This document shows, one piece after another, positions 28,849-36,863 of a stretch of DNA of 64,000 nt; position 1 is the stretch's first letter; each line of letters opens with the position of its first letter. The notes under the pieces were generated by a model that was given only the letters and a program-made list of their open reading frames with translations, was not told the DNA's origin and made no database searches. The translations under genes and the position numbers were made by a program. The stretch covers positions 23,913 to 87,912 of the forward strand of contig JAIETL010000006.1 of NCBI GenBank assembly GCA_019745195.1, given 5' to 3'. The stretch is from Beijerinckiaceae bacterium (GTDB taxonomy: Bacteria; Pseudomonadota; Alphaproteobacteria; Rhizobiales; Beijerinckiaceae).

Positions 28849-29220
28849 ATGCGCGCTGTCGTCCTCGTCCGGCCGCTCGCGGTCGCCTGCTTGCTGGGGC
28901 TGCCTTTGGCGGCGTGCGTTTCCGGCCCGTCCAATCCGAGCGCCTCGCGCGCCTCGGAACTGGCCAACACCGTCTCGCGCGCGCTGGCCTGCCGCGCCGG
29001 CAGCCCGCGCCGCGACACGCTGGATCGTTTTCTGGCCAGCGAAAGCCAGCGCGGCGCGACGCCCGAGCACATCGCCAGCGCCCGCTCGACCTACATCACC
29101 GTCTCGGAGGCGCAAACGATCAACCAGGGCATCCGGCCGGAAGCCTGCGACCGCGAGGAACGCGCCGCCCTGCGCGAGCGCATGAACGGCATCCGCGCCG
29201 GCCGATTTGAGGGGCTCTAG
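28849..29220 (+). CDS. Small putative lipoprotein
   Basis: A 123-residue protein with a lipoprotein signal peptide: hydrophobic VVLVRPLAVACLLGLPLAAC, with the lipobox LAAC. The mature part is polar and helical (ASRASELANTVSRALACRAG...DTLDRFLASE) and ends EACDREERAALRERMNGI. It would be anchored in the inner or outer membrane facing the periplasm. No named family is recognised. It starts 4 bp after aspS, and the next lipoprotein gene is similar in layout, so the two may be diverged paralogs. Confidence 0.75.
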   Translation: MRAVVLVRPLAVACLLGLPLAACVSGPSNPSASRASELANTVSRALACRAGSPRRDTLDRFLASESQRGATPEHIASARSTYITVSEAQTINQGIRPEACDREERAALRERMNGIRAGRFEGL

Positions 29221-29235
29221 GGCGCCGATCCGACC

Positions 29236-29535
29236 ATGTCGTCTCCGAAGCTCTGCCTTGCCGCGCTGCTGGCGCTCGGCCTGCCGGCCTGCACCGCGCT
29301 GGGGCCGGCGCCCGGCACGCCCGAATACGCCGCCTCGCGCGTCTCGCGCGGCTTCGACTGCGGCGTCAGGGTCGATCGCGCCCGCGTCGCGGCAAGGCTC
29401 GACCGGGAGGAGAGGGCGCGTTTCAACGCCGCGAGTTCGGGTTTCGCGGTGAAGGCCTACAAGGCGCCCAAGCCCTGCGATGCGAGTGAGCGCGCCGATC
29501 TGCAGCGCGAACTCGGCCATCTGGCCCGGCGCTGA
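29236..29535 (+). CDS. Small putative lipoprotein (related in layout to its upstream neighbour)
   Basis: A 99-residue protein with the lipobox LPAC after MSSPKLCLAALLALG. The mature part has SRVSRGFDC, a DREERARF segment and a terminal KPCDASERADLQRELGHL. This resembles the upstream lipoprotein's SRALAC...EACDREERAALRERM order (cysteine, then charged helix, then Cys-Asp...ERA-x-L). Function unknown. It is 15 bp downstream of that gene and 43 bp upstream of the GT2 gene, so all may be cotranscribed with aspS. Confidence 0.72.
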   Translation: MSSPKLCLAALLALGLPACTALGPAPGTPEYAASRVSRGFDCGVRVDRARVAARLDREERARFNAASSGFAVKAYKAPKPCDASERADLQRELGHLARR

Positions 29536-29578
29536 ATTCCGCTTGCCTGCGCACCGCGTTCCCGGCGACAAGGCCGCC

Positions 29579-30544
29579 ATGCCTGGAGACCTCCATGCCA
29601 TCGCCGCCGACAGCGTCACCGCCATCGTGGTCAGCCATGACAGCGCGCAGGTGCTGGCCGAATGCCTCGCCGCTTTACGGCGTGAGGGCGTGCCAGCAAT
29701 TGTCGTCGACAATGCCAGCGACGACGACACCCGCGAGATCGCCGCAGCCCATGGCGCGCGGGTCGTCGCCAACCCTCTCAACGAGGGCTATGGCCGCGCC
29801 AACAATGCCGGGATCGCCGCCTGCGCCACGCGCTACGCGCTGATCGTCAACCCAGACCTCGTTCTGCAACCGGGCGCGATCGCGGCGCTGCTGGCGGCCG
29901 CGTCGCGCTACCCCGACGCAGGTCTGTTCGCGCCGCGCATCGTCGAGCCGTCGGGCCGGCTGTTCCTGCAGCCGCGCTCGCTGCTCTCGCCGCCCCATCT
30001 CAACCTGAAGGGCGGAATGATGCTGCCCGACGGCGACGCCTGCCTGCCCTTTCTCTCAGGGGCCTGCCTGCTGGTCCGGCGCGATCTCTTTCTCGCGCTG
30101 GGCGGCTTCGATCCGGCGATTTTCCTGTTCTACGAGGATGACGATCTCTGTCGGCGGATGCGCGACGCCGGCCATGCACTCGTTCATGTGAACGCGGCGG
30201 AAGCGTCGCATGGGCGAGGGCGCTCCAGCGCGCCGAGCCCAAGGCGCCGCTTCACCGCGCGCTGGCACCTCGCCTGGTCGCATGCCTACGTCGCGGCGAA
30301 ATACGGGCTGGCTGCCCCATCTCTCTGGGGAACCATGAAAAGCGCCGCGAAAGCAATCGGTTACGGCCTGATCTTGAAACGCGGCAAGATGGCCGCTCAC
30401 GCGGGGTCGGCGGCCGGCGCGATCGCCTTTCGACGCGGCGACACGGCGCTGCGCCGCCAGGGCATTCCAGATGCAGACCTTACAAATGCAGGCCTTACAA
30501 ATGCAGGCCTTACAAATGCAGGTCGCGCATCGGCGTCGCGATGA
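29579..30544 (+). CDS. Family 2 glycosyltransferase (rhamnosyltransferase-like)
   Basis: A 321-residue GT-A enzyme. It has the nucleotide-sugar binding strand VTAIVVSHDSAQVLAECLAAL, VDNASDDDT (Asp-Asn-Ala-Ser), a DXD-like NPDLVL and the late FYEDDDLCRRMRDAGHALVHV. This is the pattern of WbbL/Rfb-type envelope sugar transferases. The last ~20 residues are a low-complexity tail made by a 15-bp tandem repeat (units encoding LTNAG) and lie outside the fold. Its 3' end overlaps the convergent methyltransferase by 35 bp. Start chosen at the ATG 29579; acceptor unknown. Confidence 0.88.
   Translation: MPGDLHAIAADSVTAIVVSHDSAQVLAECLAALRREGVPAIVVDNASDDDTREIAAAHGARVVANPLNEGYGRANNAGIAACATRYALIVNPDLVLQPGAIAALLAAASRYPDAGLFAPRIVEPSGRLFLQPRSLLSPPHLNLKGGMMLPDGDACLPFLSGACLLVRRDLFLALGGFDPAIFLFYEDDDLCRRMRDAGHALVHVNAAEASHGRGRSSAPSPRRRFTARWHLAWSHAYVAAKYGLAAPSLWGTMKSAAKAIGYGLILKRGKMAAHAGSAAGAIAFRRGDTALRRQGIPDADLTNAGLTNAGLTNAGRASASR
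30471..30522. repeat. 15-bp tandem repeat inside a coding 3' end
   Basis: About 3.5 copies of the unit atgcaggccttacaa (first copy has one change). In the glycosyltransferase frame each unit encodes five residues (LTNAG-like), so copy-number change keeps the frame. The convergent methyltransferase stop codon falls in the third copy. Confidence 0.9.
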
Positions 30545-31328
30545 TCCGCCGGATTTCGCGGAGCTGGCGCAGTACGAGCCGGGTCTTGCGCATCGCCATG
30601 CTCTCGCCGTCGAGCAGTTCGGCCTCGCGCGCGAGGAAGGCGTTCCGGCCGGTCAACGGCGGGATGGCGCTGAGCGGGCAGGGCGTAGGCGCGAGCTTTG
30701 ACGCCTCGATCTCGGCCAGCGCCGGCTCAGCGGCGCGCAGGCTCTTGCCGATGGCGTAGCGCATGGCGTCGGCATGGGCAGCGCCGGTGTCACGCGCCGG
30801 CTTCTGCATCACCGCGCTCGAATCGCGCCACTGGATGCCCTTGCGATAGGCCGGCACCCACTGCACCTGAGCCTCGAGCAAACTGAGCCCGGCATAGCGG
30901 GCCAGCGCCGGGAAGGCGTCGTCGTAGAAGCGCCAGCAATCGACAGGGAAACGATGGCGCGGCCCGCCGCCGGGCGAGGTGATGAAGGCGAGCCCGTTGC
31001 CCTTCAGCACCCGTGCGATCTCGAGGATCGTGATCCAGAAGAATTCGGCATGCTCGAACACCTCCGAGCAGGTCACGACATCGACGGAGCCGGATTCGAT
31101 CTCCCTCCAGTCATAAGGGTCGGCGACGACGATATCGACATTGAGACCGGGTTCGATATCCATACCGCGCAGGGTCCAGGCCGGATTTCCCATCACGTCG
31201 CGGTTCGACAGGCTCTGCCCGTCGACGATGGCCGATCCGACATCGAGCACGGTCAGAGCGGTCGTCTCGACCTCGGCGAGATAGGCGCGGCGGAAGACGC
31301 GAGCCTTGTCCTGGGCGGAAGCATGCAT
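30510..31328 (-). CDS. SAM-dependent methyltransferase
   Basis: A 272-residue class I methyltransferase. It has the SAM motif I VLDVGSAIVDG, an acidic motif II (MDIEPGLNVDIVVADPYDW) and motif-IV-like SVDVVTCSEVFEHAEFFW. The latter is close to type-11 methyltransferases; AFITSPGGGPRHRFPVDCWRFY follows. It may methylate a glycan or small molecule, since a glycosyltransferase and an acetyltransferase adjoin it, which is inference. Start ATG at 31328; a longer frame to 31394 is non-conserved. It is the last gene of a leftward three-gene unit. Confidence 0.85.
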   Translation of the reverse strand: MHASAQDKARVFRRAYLAEVETTALTVLDVGSAIVDGQSLSNRDVMGNPAWTLRGMDIEPGLNVDIVVADPYDWREIESGSVDVVTCSEVFEHAEFFWITILEIARVLKGNGLAFITSPGGGPRHRFPVDCWRFYDDAFPALARYAGLSLLEAQVQWVPAYRKGIQWRDSSAVMQKPARDTGAAHADAMRYAIGKSLRAAEPALAEIEASKLAPTPCPLSAIPPLTGRNAFLAREAELLDGESMAMRKTRLVLRQLREIRRIIATPMRDLHL

Positions 31329-31368
31329 GGAAACGATCCGGCGTCGGCGGTGACAGACGCCGCATGCG

Positions 31369-32112
31369 TTACGGTGCGTTTCCGTCGATGACAAATTGTT
31401 TCTGGGCGATCGACTCCGTCGCGGGACCCAGTGCCTCGACCCGGTCTGACATGAGCATCGGGATCAGTTGACGCAGCTCGACGTCCGGACGCGTCCACCA
31501 GCGGCTCGCGAGGAGGACTGCGATCCGGTCCTCTTCCATCCTGTAGCGGACCAGCCGCGCCGGGTTGCCGGCGACGATAGCATAGGGCGGGACATCGCGC
31601 GTGACGACGGCGCGGGCCGCGACGACCGCCCCATGTCCGATGGTGACGCCCGACAGGATAAGGCTTTGCGAACCGAGCCAGACGTCATGTCCGATGACGA
31701 CATCCCCGTTGCTGACATGGCTGCCGTCGAGACCCGCCGCTTCGGGCCAGAGGCCGGGCAGGGCGGCGAACGGATAGGTCGTCGCCCAGTCGAGGCGGTG
31801 GTTTCCGCCGAGCAGGATCTCGACGCCATCGGCGATCGAGCAGAAGCGGCCGATCACGAGCCGCGCGCCGCTCTCCGGAAAGCGGATCTTGGGGCGGCCA
31901 TAGCTGTAGGGGCCGATCGCGATCTGGCCCTGTCGCCGCGCGATCAGATGGGCCAGATGCAATCTGGTCTGGTTGTCGGGATTGAGGCGGCGCGAGAGCC
32001 AGCCGCGCGGAACCTGCGGCAGGCCGGCCCACCAGACGGCAAGCGCGCCCGGCGTCCAGTCGGCGTCTTCGGGCAGCAGGGCGTCGCCGTGCCGGTCGGC
32101 CGCCGGTCTCAC
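31369..32112 (-). CDS. Hexapeptide-repeat acetyltransferase (CatB/xenobiotic type)
   Basis: A 247-residue left-handed beta-helix protein. It has [27 protein letters not shown] (the CatB-type His region), [37 protein letters not shown], and the closing [13 protein letters not shown]. Such enzymes O-acetylate sugars or chloramphenicol-like alcohols. The neighbours suggest a glycan target more than drug resistance. The start codon is GTG, overlapping the upstream gene's stop by four bases (gtga), which indicates translational coupling. It is followed after 40 bp by the methyltransferase. Confidence 0.86.
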   Translation of the reverse strand: MRPAADRHGDALLPEDADWTPGALAVWWAGLPQVPRGWLSRRLNPDNQTRLHLAHLIARRQGQIAIGPYSYGRPKIRFPESGARLVIGRFCSIADGVEILLGGNHRLDWATTYPFAALPGLWPEAAGLDGSHVSNGDVVIGHDVWLGSQSLILSGVTIGHGAVVAARAVVTRDVPPYAIVAGNPARLVRYRMEEDRIAVLLASRWWTRPDVELRQLIPMLMSDRVEALGPATESIAQKQFVIDGNAP

Positions 32113-34022
32113 TCGGCCGTGGCCTTGAGGTCGATCTTGTCGAAGATCTGGGTCGGGTCGGTGATCGTCAGCACGTCGGCCAGCCCAAGTCCGGAGCCCG
32201 ATTTCGCGGTCGCCTGAACGGTCAGCGCGCGTGGCTGCGCGGCGAAGCGCGAGATCGCCGCCGTCAGCGTCTTGGCGGCGTCCGACGGGCCGAGGATCGC
32301 CGAGAGGCCAAGGCTCGCCATCATCGCATATTCGCGGCGCATGTCCTCGGACTTGCGGTTGGCCTTGCGGGCCTCGTTCTCGATCAACTTTTCGAGCAGG
32401 CCGAAATTCTGCAGTTTCGCCTCGACGCTGCGCACCGTCGCGCCGAGCGCGGCGACCTGCGCCAGAGCGAGATCGCTCGCGAACAGGTCCTTGGTGACGT
32501 TGCCGAGGATGCCGGAGATGTCGAGCTTGGCCATGTTCGCAGCCCCCAGCGAGAGCGAGCGCACGCCGAGTTCGCTCTTTGCCGCATCCCAGGCCATGTC
32601 GATCTTGCTGGAGAGATCGAGCGTCCGGAAGCCCATGGCGATCAGGTCGCGCGCGGCGGGGTTGCTCGGCCCCTCGGTGACCGGCACAAGCAGATTGTCG
32701 AGCGTCAGGCTTAACGCCGTCGGCACGCCGTTGAGCTGCTCGCCCGTCTTCAATTCCATCAGCCCGAGCCCGATGCGCAGCGGCGGCTGCGGCTGGCCGC
32801 GGCGCGGCGGCTGGGGCGCATCGACGCTCATGCCGGTCATCCGGATCGTGCCGATGGTCGGGATGAATTTGCGGAAGTCGAGATTGTCGATGTCGGCGTC
32901 CGGCCTCGCCAGCAGCGCCTTCAGTTCCTCGATCATCGGCGACAGGGAGAAGCCGGAATAGGCGATCGTCTCGATCTGGCCCTTCGCCCCGCCGCCGGAA
33001 AAGCTCGTGCCCTCAATCGAGAAGCCGCTCTTGGCCGGCGCGTTCTCGCCATAGGCGATCCGCGCCATCTTGAACTCGACTGTCTCGGGCTTGGCGCCCG
33101 GCGTCGGCGGCGTGATCAGCGTCATGGCAAGGTCGCGCAGCTCGCCATTGCCATAGGAGACGCTGTCGTAGAGCGAGAGCAGGGCGAGCCCCATCCGCCT
33201 CTCGTCCTCGGTTTTCAGCGGCTTGTCGGCCGGTTTGGCATCGCGCGCGGATTTTTCGGCGGCGTCGCTGAGCGCGACGAGCCGGGACAGCACCTCGCCC
33301 AGCGGCTCGGAGCCGACCCTGGCGGCAAAGCCGGCGCCGCTCGACTTGCCGAGCGACATCTTGCCGGCCTTGCCCATGTCGAGCGTGTAGCCGTCCTGCT
33401 CGAAGCGGCCAAAAATCGGTCGCATCGGTTCGCCCGCGCCGGGTTGCGCTTTCTCGGTCAGCACGCGCGCCAGATGGCGGGCGTCGAAGGCCTCGAAACT
33501 CGTGCGCAGCATCTGGCCGCTGATCGCTGTGGTTGCCCCGCCACCGACAGCGCCGGTCGCGGCGCCCAGCGCGCCGCCGGCCGAACGCGGCGGCGTCGCC
33601 TCGCCGGGCTGCGCCGGAATCGTTCCAGATACCGTCGCGCTTGCCGCCGCGCCTCGCCCGATCACGCCCTCCTTGAGGTCGCTGAAGCGCACGTCGCGAT
33701 AGCGCGTGATCTGCTTTTGCCCCCCCAGCGTCTGCTCGAAAACGATTTCCGGCGCGCTGATCTCGGCCGCGGTGAGTTTGCCCAGACGTGAAGTCGCACT
33801 TTCGCCGCCCGTTCGCAGCAGGGCCGCGAAAGCCTCCCGCTCGAGCGGCGAACCCTTTACCTCCAGCGTTGGCGCGGAGACGACCAGCGCTCCGAAATCG
33901 AGCTTCACATTGGTGAGTTGGAAGTCGGCGGCCCTGGCTGCGACGCTGGTGCAGAGGGCGATGGCAAGCGCGAGCAGGGCGGGCCGACAGGGCGCTGCGC
34001 GGCGGCGATTCGAGGCGAGCAT
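32109..34022 (-). CDS. Large secreted/envelope protein of unknown function (637 residues)
   Basis: It begins with a signal peptide ([18 protein letters not shown]), and a well-placed ribosome site gggagatc lies three bases before the ATG. The mature protein is rich in beta-strand-like segments such as [24 protein letters not shown] and repeated statements of this kind. An Ala/Gly-rich stretch falls near 165-190 and helical segments near 540-600. There is no transmembrane helix after the signal and no named domain that I can place. Its length and strand style recall AsmA/TamB-like envelope proteins, but this is only a resemblance. It heads the operon with the acetyltransferase and methyltransferase. 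Confidence 0.8.
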   Translation of the reverse strand: MLASNRRRAAPCRPALLALAIALCTSVAARAADFQLTNVKLDFGALVVSAPTLEVKGSPLEREAFAALLRTGGESATSRLGKLTAAEISAPEIVFEQTLGGQKQITRYRDVRFSDLKEGVIGRGAAASATVSGTIPAQPGEATPPRSAGGALGAATGAVGGGATTAISGQMLRTSFEAFDARHLARVLTEKAQPGAGEPMRPIFGRFEQDGYTLDMGKAGKMSLGKSSGAGFAARVGSEPLGEVLSRLVALSDAAEKSARDAKPADKPLKTEDERRMGLALLSLYDSVSYGNGELRDLAMTLITPPTPGAKPETVEFKMARIAYGENAPAKSGFSIEGTSFSGGGAKGQIETIAYSGFSLSPMIEELKALLARPDADIDNLDFRKFIPTIGTIRMTGMSVDAPQPPRRGQPQPPLRIGLGLMELKTGEQLNGVPTALSLTLDNLLVPVTEGPSNPAARDLIAMGFRTLDLSSKIDMAWDAAKSELGVRSLSLGAANMAKLDISGILGNVTKDLFASDLALAQVAALGATVRSVEAKLQNFGLLEKLIENEARKANRKSEDMRREYAMMASLGLSAILGPSDAAKTLTAAISRFAAQPRALTVQATAKSGSGLGLADVLTITDPTQIFDKIDLKATAE

Positions 34023-34206
34023 GATGATCTCCCGGTTCGATGTGAACCTGCCGCAAGGGCGCGACGAAAGAAAGACGCAAAGCGGGGCAACCCTGCTGCA
34101 AATGCTTGACCGCGAGGCGAGGATCGTCGGTATCTGTGGCGATTGCGGCAATCGCGCGACCTGTACGACCGCGACGTGCATGACCATGATGATGGAGCGC
34201 CCGACG

Positions 34207-34680
34207 ATGAACGCCTTCAGACGCCTGTTCCTGTGTGGTCTTGCTTGCCTGGCGCTCGTCGTCTCGCCATTGGCCGCACGCGCGCAGCAGGCCGCTCCGG
34301 CCGGGCTGGAGGCGCTGAGCATCGTCAGCGGCGGCAAGCGCCATGCCTTCCAGGTCGAGGTGATGCGCACCAACGAGCAGCGCGCCAAGGGGCTGATGCA
34401 CCGCAACTACCTCCCGCCGGACCGCGGCATGCTGTTCGACTTCGCCCGCACCGAGCCCGTGGCGATGTGGATGGAGAACACCTTCATCTCGCTCGACATG
34501 CTGTTCATCCGGGCCGACGGCACGATCGCGCGCATCGCCGAGCGGACAGAGCCCCTCTCGCGCCGGACGATTCCCTCGGGCGAGCCGGTTCTGTCGGTGC
34601 TGGAGATCAATGGCGGGATCAGCGAGAGCCTGGGCATCAAGCCCGGCGACAGGGTCGAGCACCCGCTGTTCAAGCGCTGA
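34207..34680 (+). CDS. DUF192 family secreted protein
   Basis: A 157-residue protein: signal peptide (FLCGLACLALVVSPLAARA) and then the DUF192 core. The core includes VEVMRTNEQRAKGLMHRNYLPPDRGMLFDF, VAMWMENTFISLDMLFI and VLEINGGISESLGIKPGDRVEH. The family is small, often exported and uncharacterised. I chose the ATG at 34207, with ggag eight bases upstream; a cluster of upstream ATGs is less likely. It is divergent from the 637-residue protein. Confidence 0.9.
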   Translation: MNAFRRLFLCGLACLALVVSPLAARAQQAAPAGLEALSIVSGGKRHAFQVEVMRTNEQRAKGLMHRNYLPPDRGMLFDFARTEPVAMWMENTFISLDMLFIRADGTIARIAERTEPLSRRTIPSGEPVLSVLEINGGISESLGIKPGDRVEHPLFKR

Positions 34681-34810
34681 TCCATGCTGCGCTGCGTCCA
34701 CTCGGCTGTTTCCATGCACGGCGTTCGATGCTATGCGGATCGCCGTCGCGGCCGGCAGGCGAGAAGCCGCGCGACGGGTCTGCGACTGTCGAACGTCGCA
34801 TGTCCAATGT

Positions 34811-34887
34811 CGGGGTATAGCGCAGCCCGGTAGCGCATCTGCTTTGGGAGCAGAGGGTCCCAGGTTCGAATCCTGGTGCCCCGACCA
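34811..34887 (+). tRNA. tRNA-Pro (anticodon TGG)
   Basis: A 77-base cloverleaf with acceptor cggggta pairing to tgccccg, D-arm GCGCAGCCCGGTAGCGC, anticodon arm CTGC-TTTGGGA-GCAG with anticodon TGG, and T-arm GGTTCGAATCC. The CCA end is encoded. It reads CCA/CCG-type proline codons. It lies 131 bp after the DUF192 gene and 59 bp before the NDUFS4-like gene. Confidence 0.97.
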
Positions 34888-34945
34888 TTTTCTTGCGAAG
34901 CTGCGGCCTCCAGGGCCGGCGATCTGTGGAGCGACGAGCGAGACC

Positions 34946-35251
34946 ATGAGCGCACGCATCTACCGCCCCGCCCGCACGGCGATGCAGTCCGGCACGGCCA
35001 AGACCGAGCGCTGGCTGCTCGAATACGAGCCGGAGCAGCCGCGCGAGATCGAGCCGCTGATGGGCTGGACGTCGTCCGGCGACATGAAGAGCCAGCTCAA
35101 GCTCTGGTTCGACGGCCGCGACGAGGCCATCGCCTACGCCACGCGCAACGGCATCCCCTTTCGCGTCGAAGAGCCCCAGGAGGCCCGACGCCGCGCGATG
35201 GCCTATTCGGACAATTTCAAGTTCGGCCGTGTCGGGCAGTGGACGCATTGA
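34946..35251 (+). CDS. NADH dehydrogenase (complex I) NDUFS4-like subunit
   Basis: A 101-residue protein matching the ETC complex I subunit conserved region (NDUFS4/18-kDa): MSARIYRPARTAMQSG, WLLEYEP, GWTSSGDMKSQLKLWFD and YATRNGIPFRVEEP...AYSDNFKFGRVGQWTH. Alphaproteobacteria carry this mitochondrial-type accessory subunit, which stabilises the NADH-oxidising arm of complex I. The gene stands alone between two tRNA genes. Confidence 0.92.
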   Translation: MSARIYRPARTAMQSGTAKTERWLLEYEPEQPREIEPLMGWTSSGDMKSQLKLWFDGRDEAIAYATRNGIPFRVEEPQEARRRAMAYSDNFKFGRVGQWTH

Positions 35252-35337
35252 CCGGCACGCAGTGATTTATGCCTTGAGCAGGACGCTCGCTTCATGCGTC
35301 TTCTCCGGATCGGCGGATATCGTTTCTCCGCCGTAAC

Positions 35338-35414
35338 GGGCCCGTAGCTCAGATGGATAGAGCAGCAGCCTTCTAAGCTGCTGGTCGCTGGTTCGAATCC
35401 AGCCGGGCTCGCCA
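35338..35414 (+). tRNA. tRNA-Arg (anticodon TCT)
   Basis: A 77-base cloverleaf: acceptor gggcccg pairing with cgggctc (one G-U), anticodon arm GCAGC-CTTCTAA-GCTGC with anticodon TCT, T-arm GGTTCGAATCC, and encoded CCA. It reads AGA/AGG arginine codons. It lies between the NDUFS4-like gene and a small secreted protein gene. Confidence 0.96.
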
Positions 35415-35523
35415 TTTCTCTCTCGCCGGTCGGAGGACAACGTCCTCGATGAGGCAGCGCCCGTGCCGGAGTTCACGACGGCTGACCTTCCTTGAGTCTT
35501 CAGCCAGCGGGCGACTCGTAAAG

Positions 35524-35549
35524 AAGCCGTCCCGCGCGCGGGACGGCTT
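35524..35549 (-). terminator. Rho-independent terminator-like hairpin
   Basis: Self-complementary aagccgtcccgcg / cgcgggacggctt, followed on the minus strand by cttcttta. It lies 30 bp after the stop of the Arg-rich secreted protein and probably ends its transcript. The T-run is imperfect. Confidence 0.6.
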
Positions 35550-35578
35550 GTCGATGCAGGCGCCGGATCTTTCGGCTA

Positions 35579-35881
35579 TCAGTTACAGACACGCTGACGC
35601 GTCTTGATCACACCACGGCGCGTCTCCTCGCGCGTGACGACCGTGCGGCAGCGCTCGCGCTCGCGATACTCGACCCGACGACGATCGTAACCTCGCTCAT
35701 AACCGCGGTCCGAGCGCCGATCGTAACGGTCGCCGTCGCGGCGGACTTCACGTTCGATCACACGATCGCGCGGTCCGCGCGTATCGATGCCGACGCCACC
35801 GGGGCCAACGCTGATCGACTGGGCGTAAGCGCCGCCGGTGATCAGCGTCGCGGCTATGAGCGTGGAAATAAAGCGTTTCAT
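35579..35881 (-). CDS. Small Arg-rich secreted protein, function unknown
   Basis: A 100-residue protein with a signal peptide (FISTLIAATLITGGAYAQ). The mature part is dominated by Arg, Asp, Tyr and Glu (RDGDRYDRRSDRGYERGYDRR, then EYRERERCRTVV), with two cysteines near the end. The start has a strong ribosome site (ggagg) and good spacing. Low-complexity, highly charged secreted proteins of this kind occur in Rhizobiales; no role is known to me. It is monocistronic with its own hairpin terminator. Confidence 0.78.
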   Translation of the reverse strand: MKRFISTLIAATLITGGAYAQSISVGPGGVGIDTRGPRDRVIEREVRRDGDRYDRRSDRGYERGYDRRRVEYRERERCRTVVTREETRRGVIKTRQRVCN

Positions 35882-36050
35882 TGTGTTTCCTCCGTTTCGA
35901 GAAGAAAACAGGGGCGGACGCATTTTGTTCCATGACGCGGCCGCTGTTCTCGCGGCCTGCCGTAGGGTCGCTGGCGAGGTGATGGGACTTGCGACGCAAA
36001 ACGGCGCGCCGGATCGTGCGGCGCGCCGTCGTTTCATTCGTCGCCGCCGA

Positions 36051-36848
36051 TCAGTGCAGGATCTGGCTCAGGAACAGCTTCGTGCGCTCGTGCTGCGGGT
36101 TCTTGAAGAACTCGTTGGGCTCGTTCATCTCGACGATCTGGCCCGCATCCATGAAGATCACCCGGTCGGCGACCTGGCGGGCGAACCCCATCTCGTGGGT
36201 GACGCAGAGCATGGTCATGCCCTCGTCGGCGAGCGAGACCATGGTGTCGAGCACCTCCTTGACCATCTCGGGATCGAGCGCCGAGGTCGGCTCGTCGAAC
36301 AGCATGATCTTGGGGCTCATGCAAAGCGAGCGCGCGATGGCGACGCGCTGCTGCTGGCCGCCGGAGAGCTGGCCCGGATACTTATGCGCCTGCTCGGGGA
36401 TCTTGACGCGCTTGAGATAGTGCATGCCGATCTCCTCGGCGTCCTTCTTGGGCATTTTGCGGACCCAGATCGGCGCCAGCGTCAGGTTCTCGAGGATGGT
36501 GAGGTGCGGGAACAGGTTGAAGTGCTGGAACACCATGCCGACGTCGCGGCGGATCTCGTCGATCTTCTTCAGGTCATTGGTGAGTTCGGTGCCATCGACG
36601 ATGATCGAGCCCTTCTGGTGCTCTTCCAGCCGGTTGATGCAACGGATCATGGTCGATTTGCCGGAGCCCGACGGACCGCAGATCACCAGCTTTTCGCCGC
36701 GCGAGACCTTGAGATTGATGTCGCGCAGCACATGGAACTCGCCATACCATTTGTTGACGCCGATCATCTCGACGGCAGTCGCCGTGTTGAGCGAGGTCAC
36801 CTTGAGCGCCGCGGGGCGTTCATTCGTCTTCATTTCCGCCATAGCCAT
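36051..36848 (-). CDS. aapP: General amino acid ABC transporter, ATP-binding subunit
   Basis: A 265-residue ABC ATPase. It has Walker [10 protein letters not shown], the Q-loop region [15 protein letters not shown], the signature [15 protein letters not shown], Walker [16 protein letters not shown] and the H-loop [11 protein letters not shown]. The AapP/BztD type is supported by the following aapM/Q/J. It powers amino acid uptake. The ATG at 36848 has aaggg upstream; a TTG further upstream is in frame but unlikely. It is the last gene of the aap operon. Confidence 0.97.
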   Translation of the reverse strand: MAMAEMKTNERPAALKVTSLNTATAVEMIGVNKWYGEFHVLRDINLKVSRGEKLVICGPSGSGKSTMIRCINRLEEHQKGSIIVDGTELTNDLKKIDEIRRDVGMVFQHFNLFPHLTILENLTLAPIWVRKMPKKDAEEIGMHYLKRVKIPEQAHKYPGQLSGGQQQRVAIARSLCMSPKIMLFDEPTSALDPEMVKEVLDTMVSLADEGMTMLCVTHEMGFARQVADRVIFMDAGQIVEMNEPNEFFKNPQHERTKLFLSQILH

Positions 36849-36863
36849 GATGATCAACCCTTT

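Noticed and set aside
26952..29072. 706-residue minus-strand frame opposite aspS
   Set aside because: Shadow of aspS; no motif.
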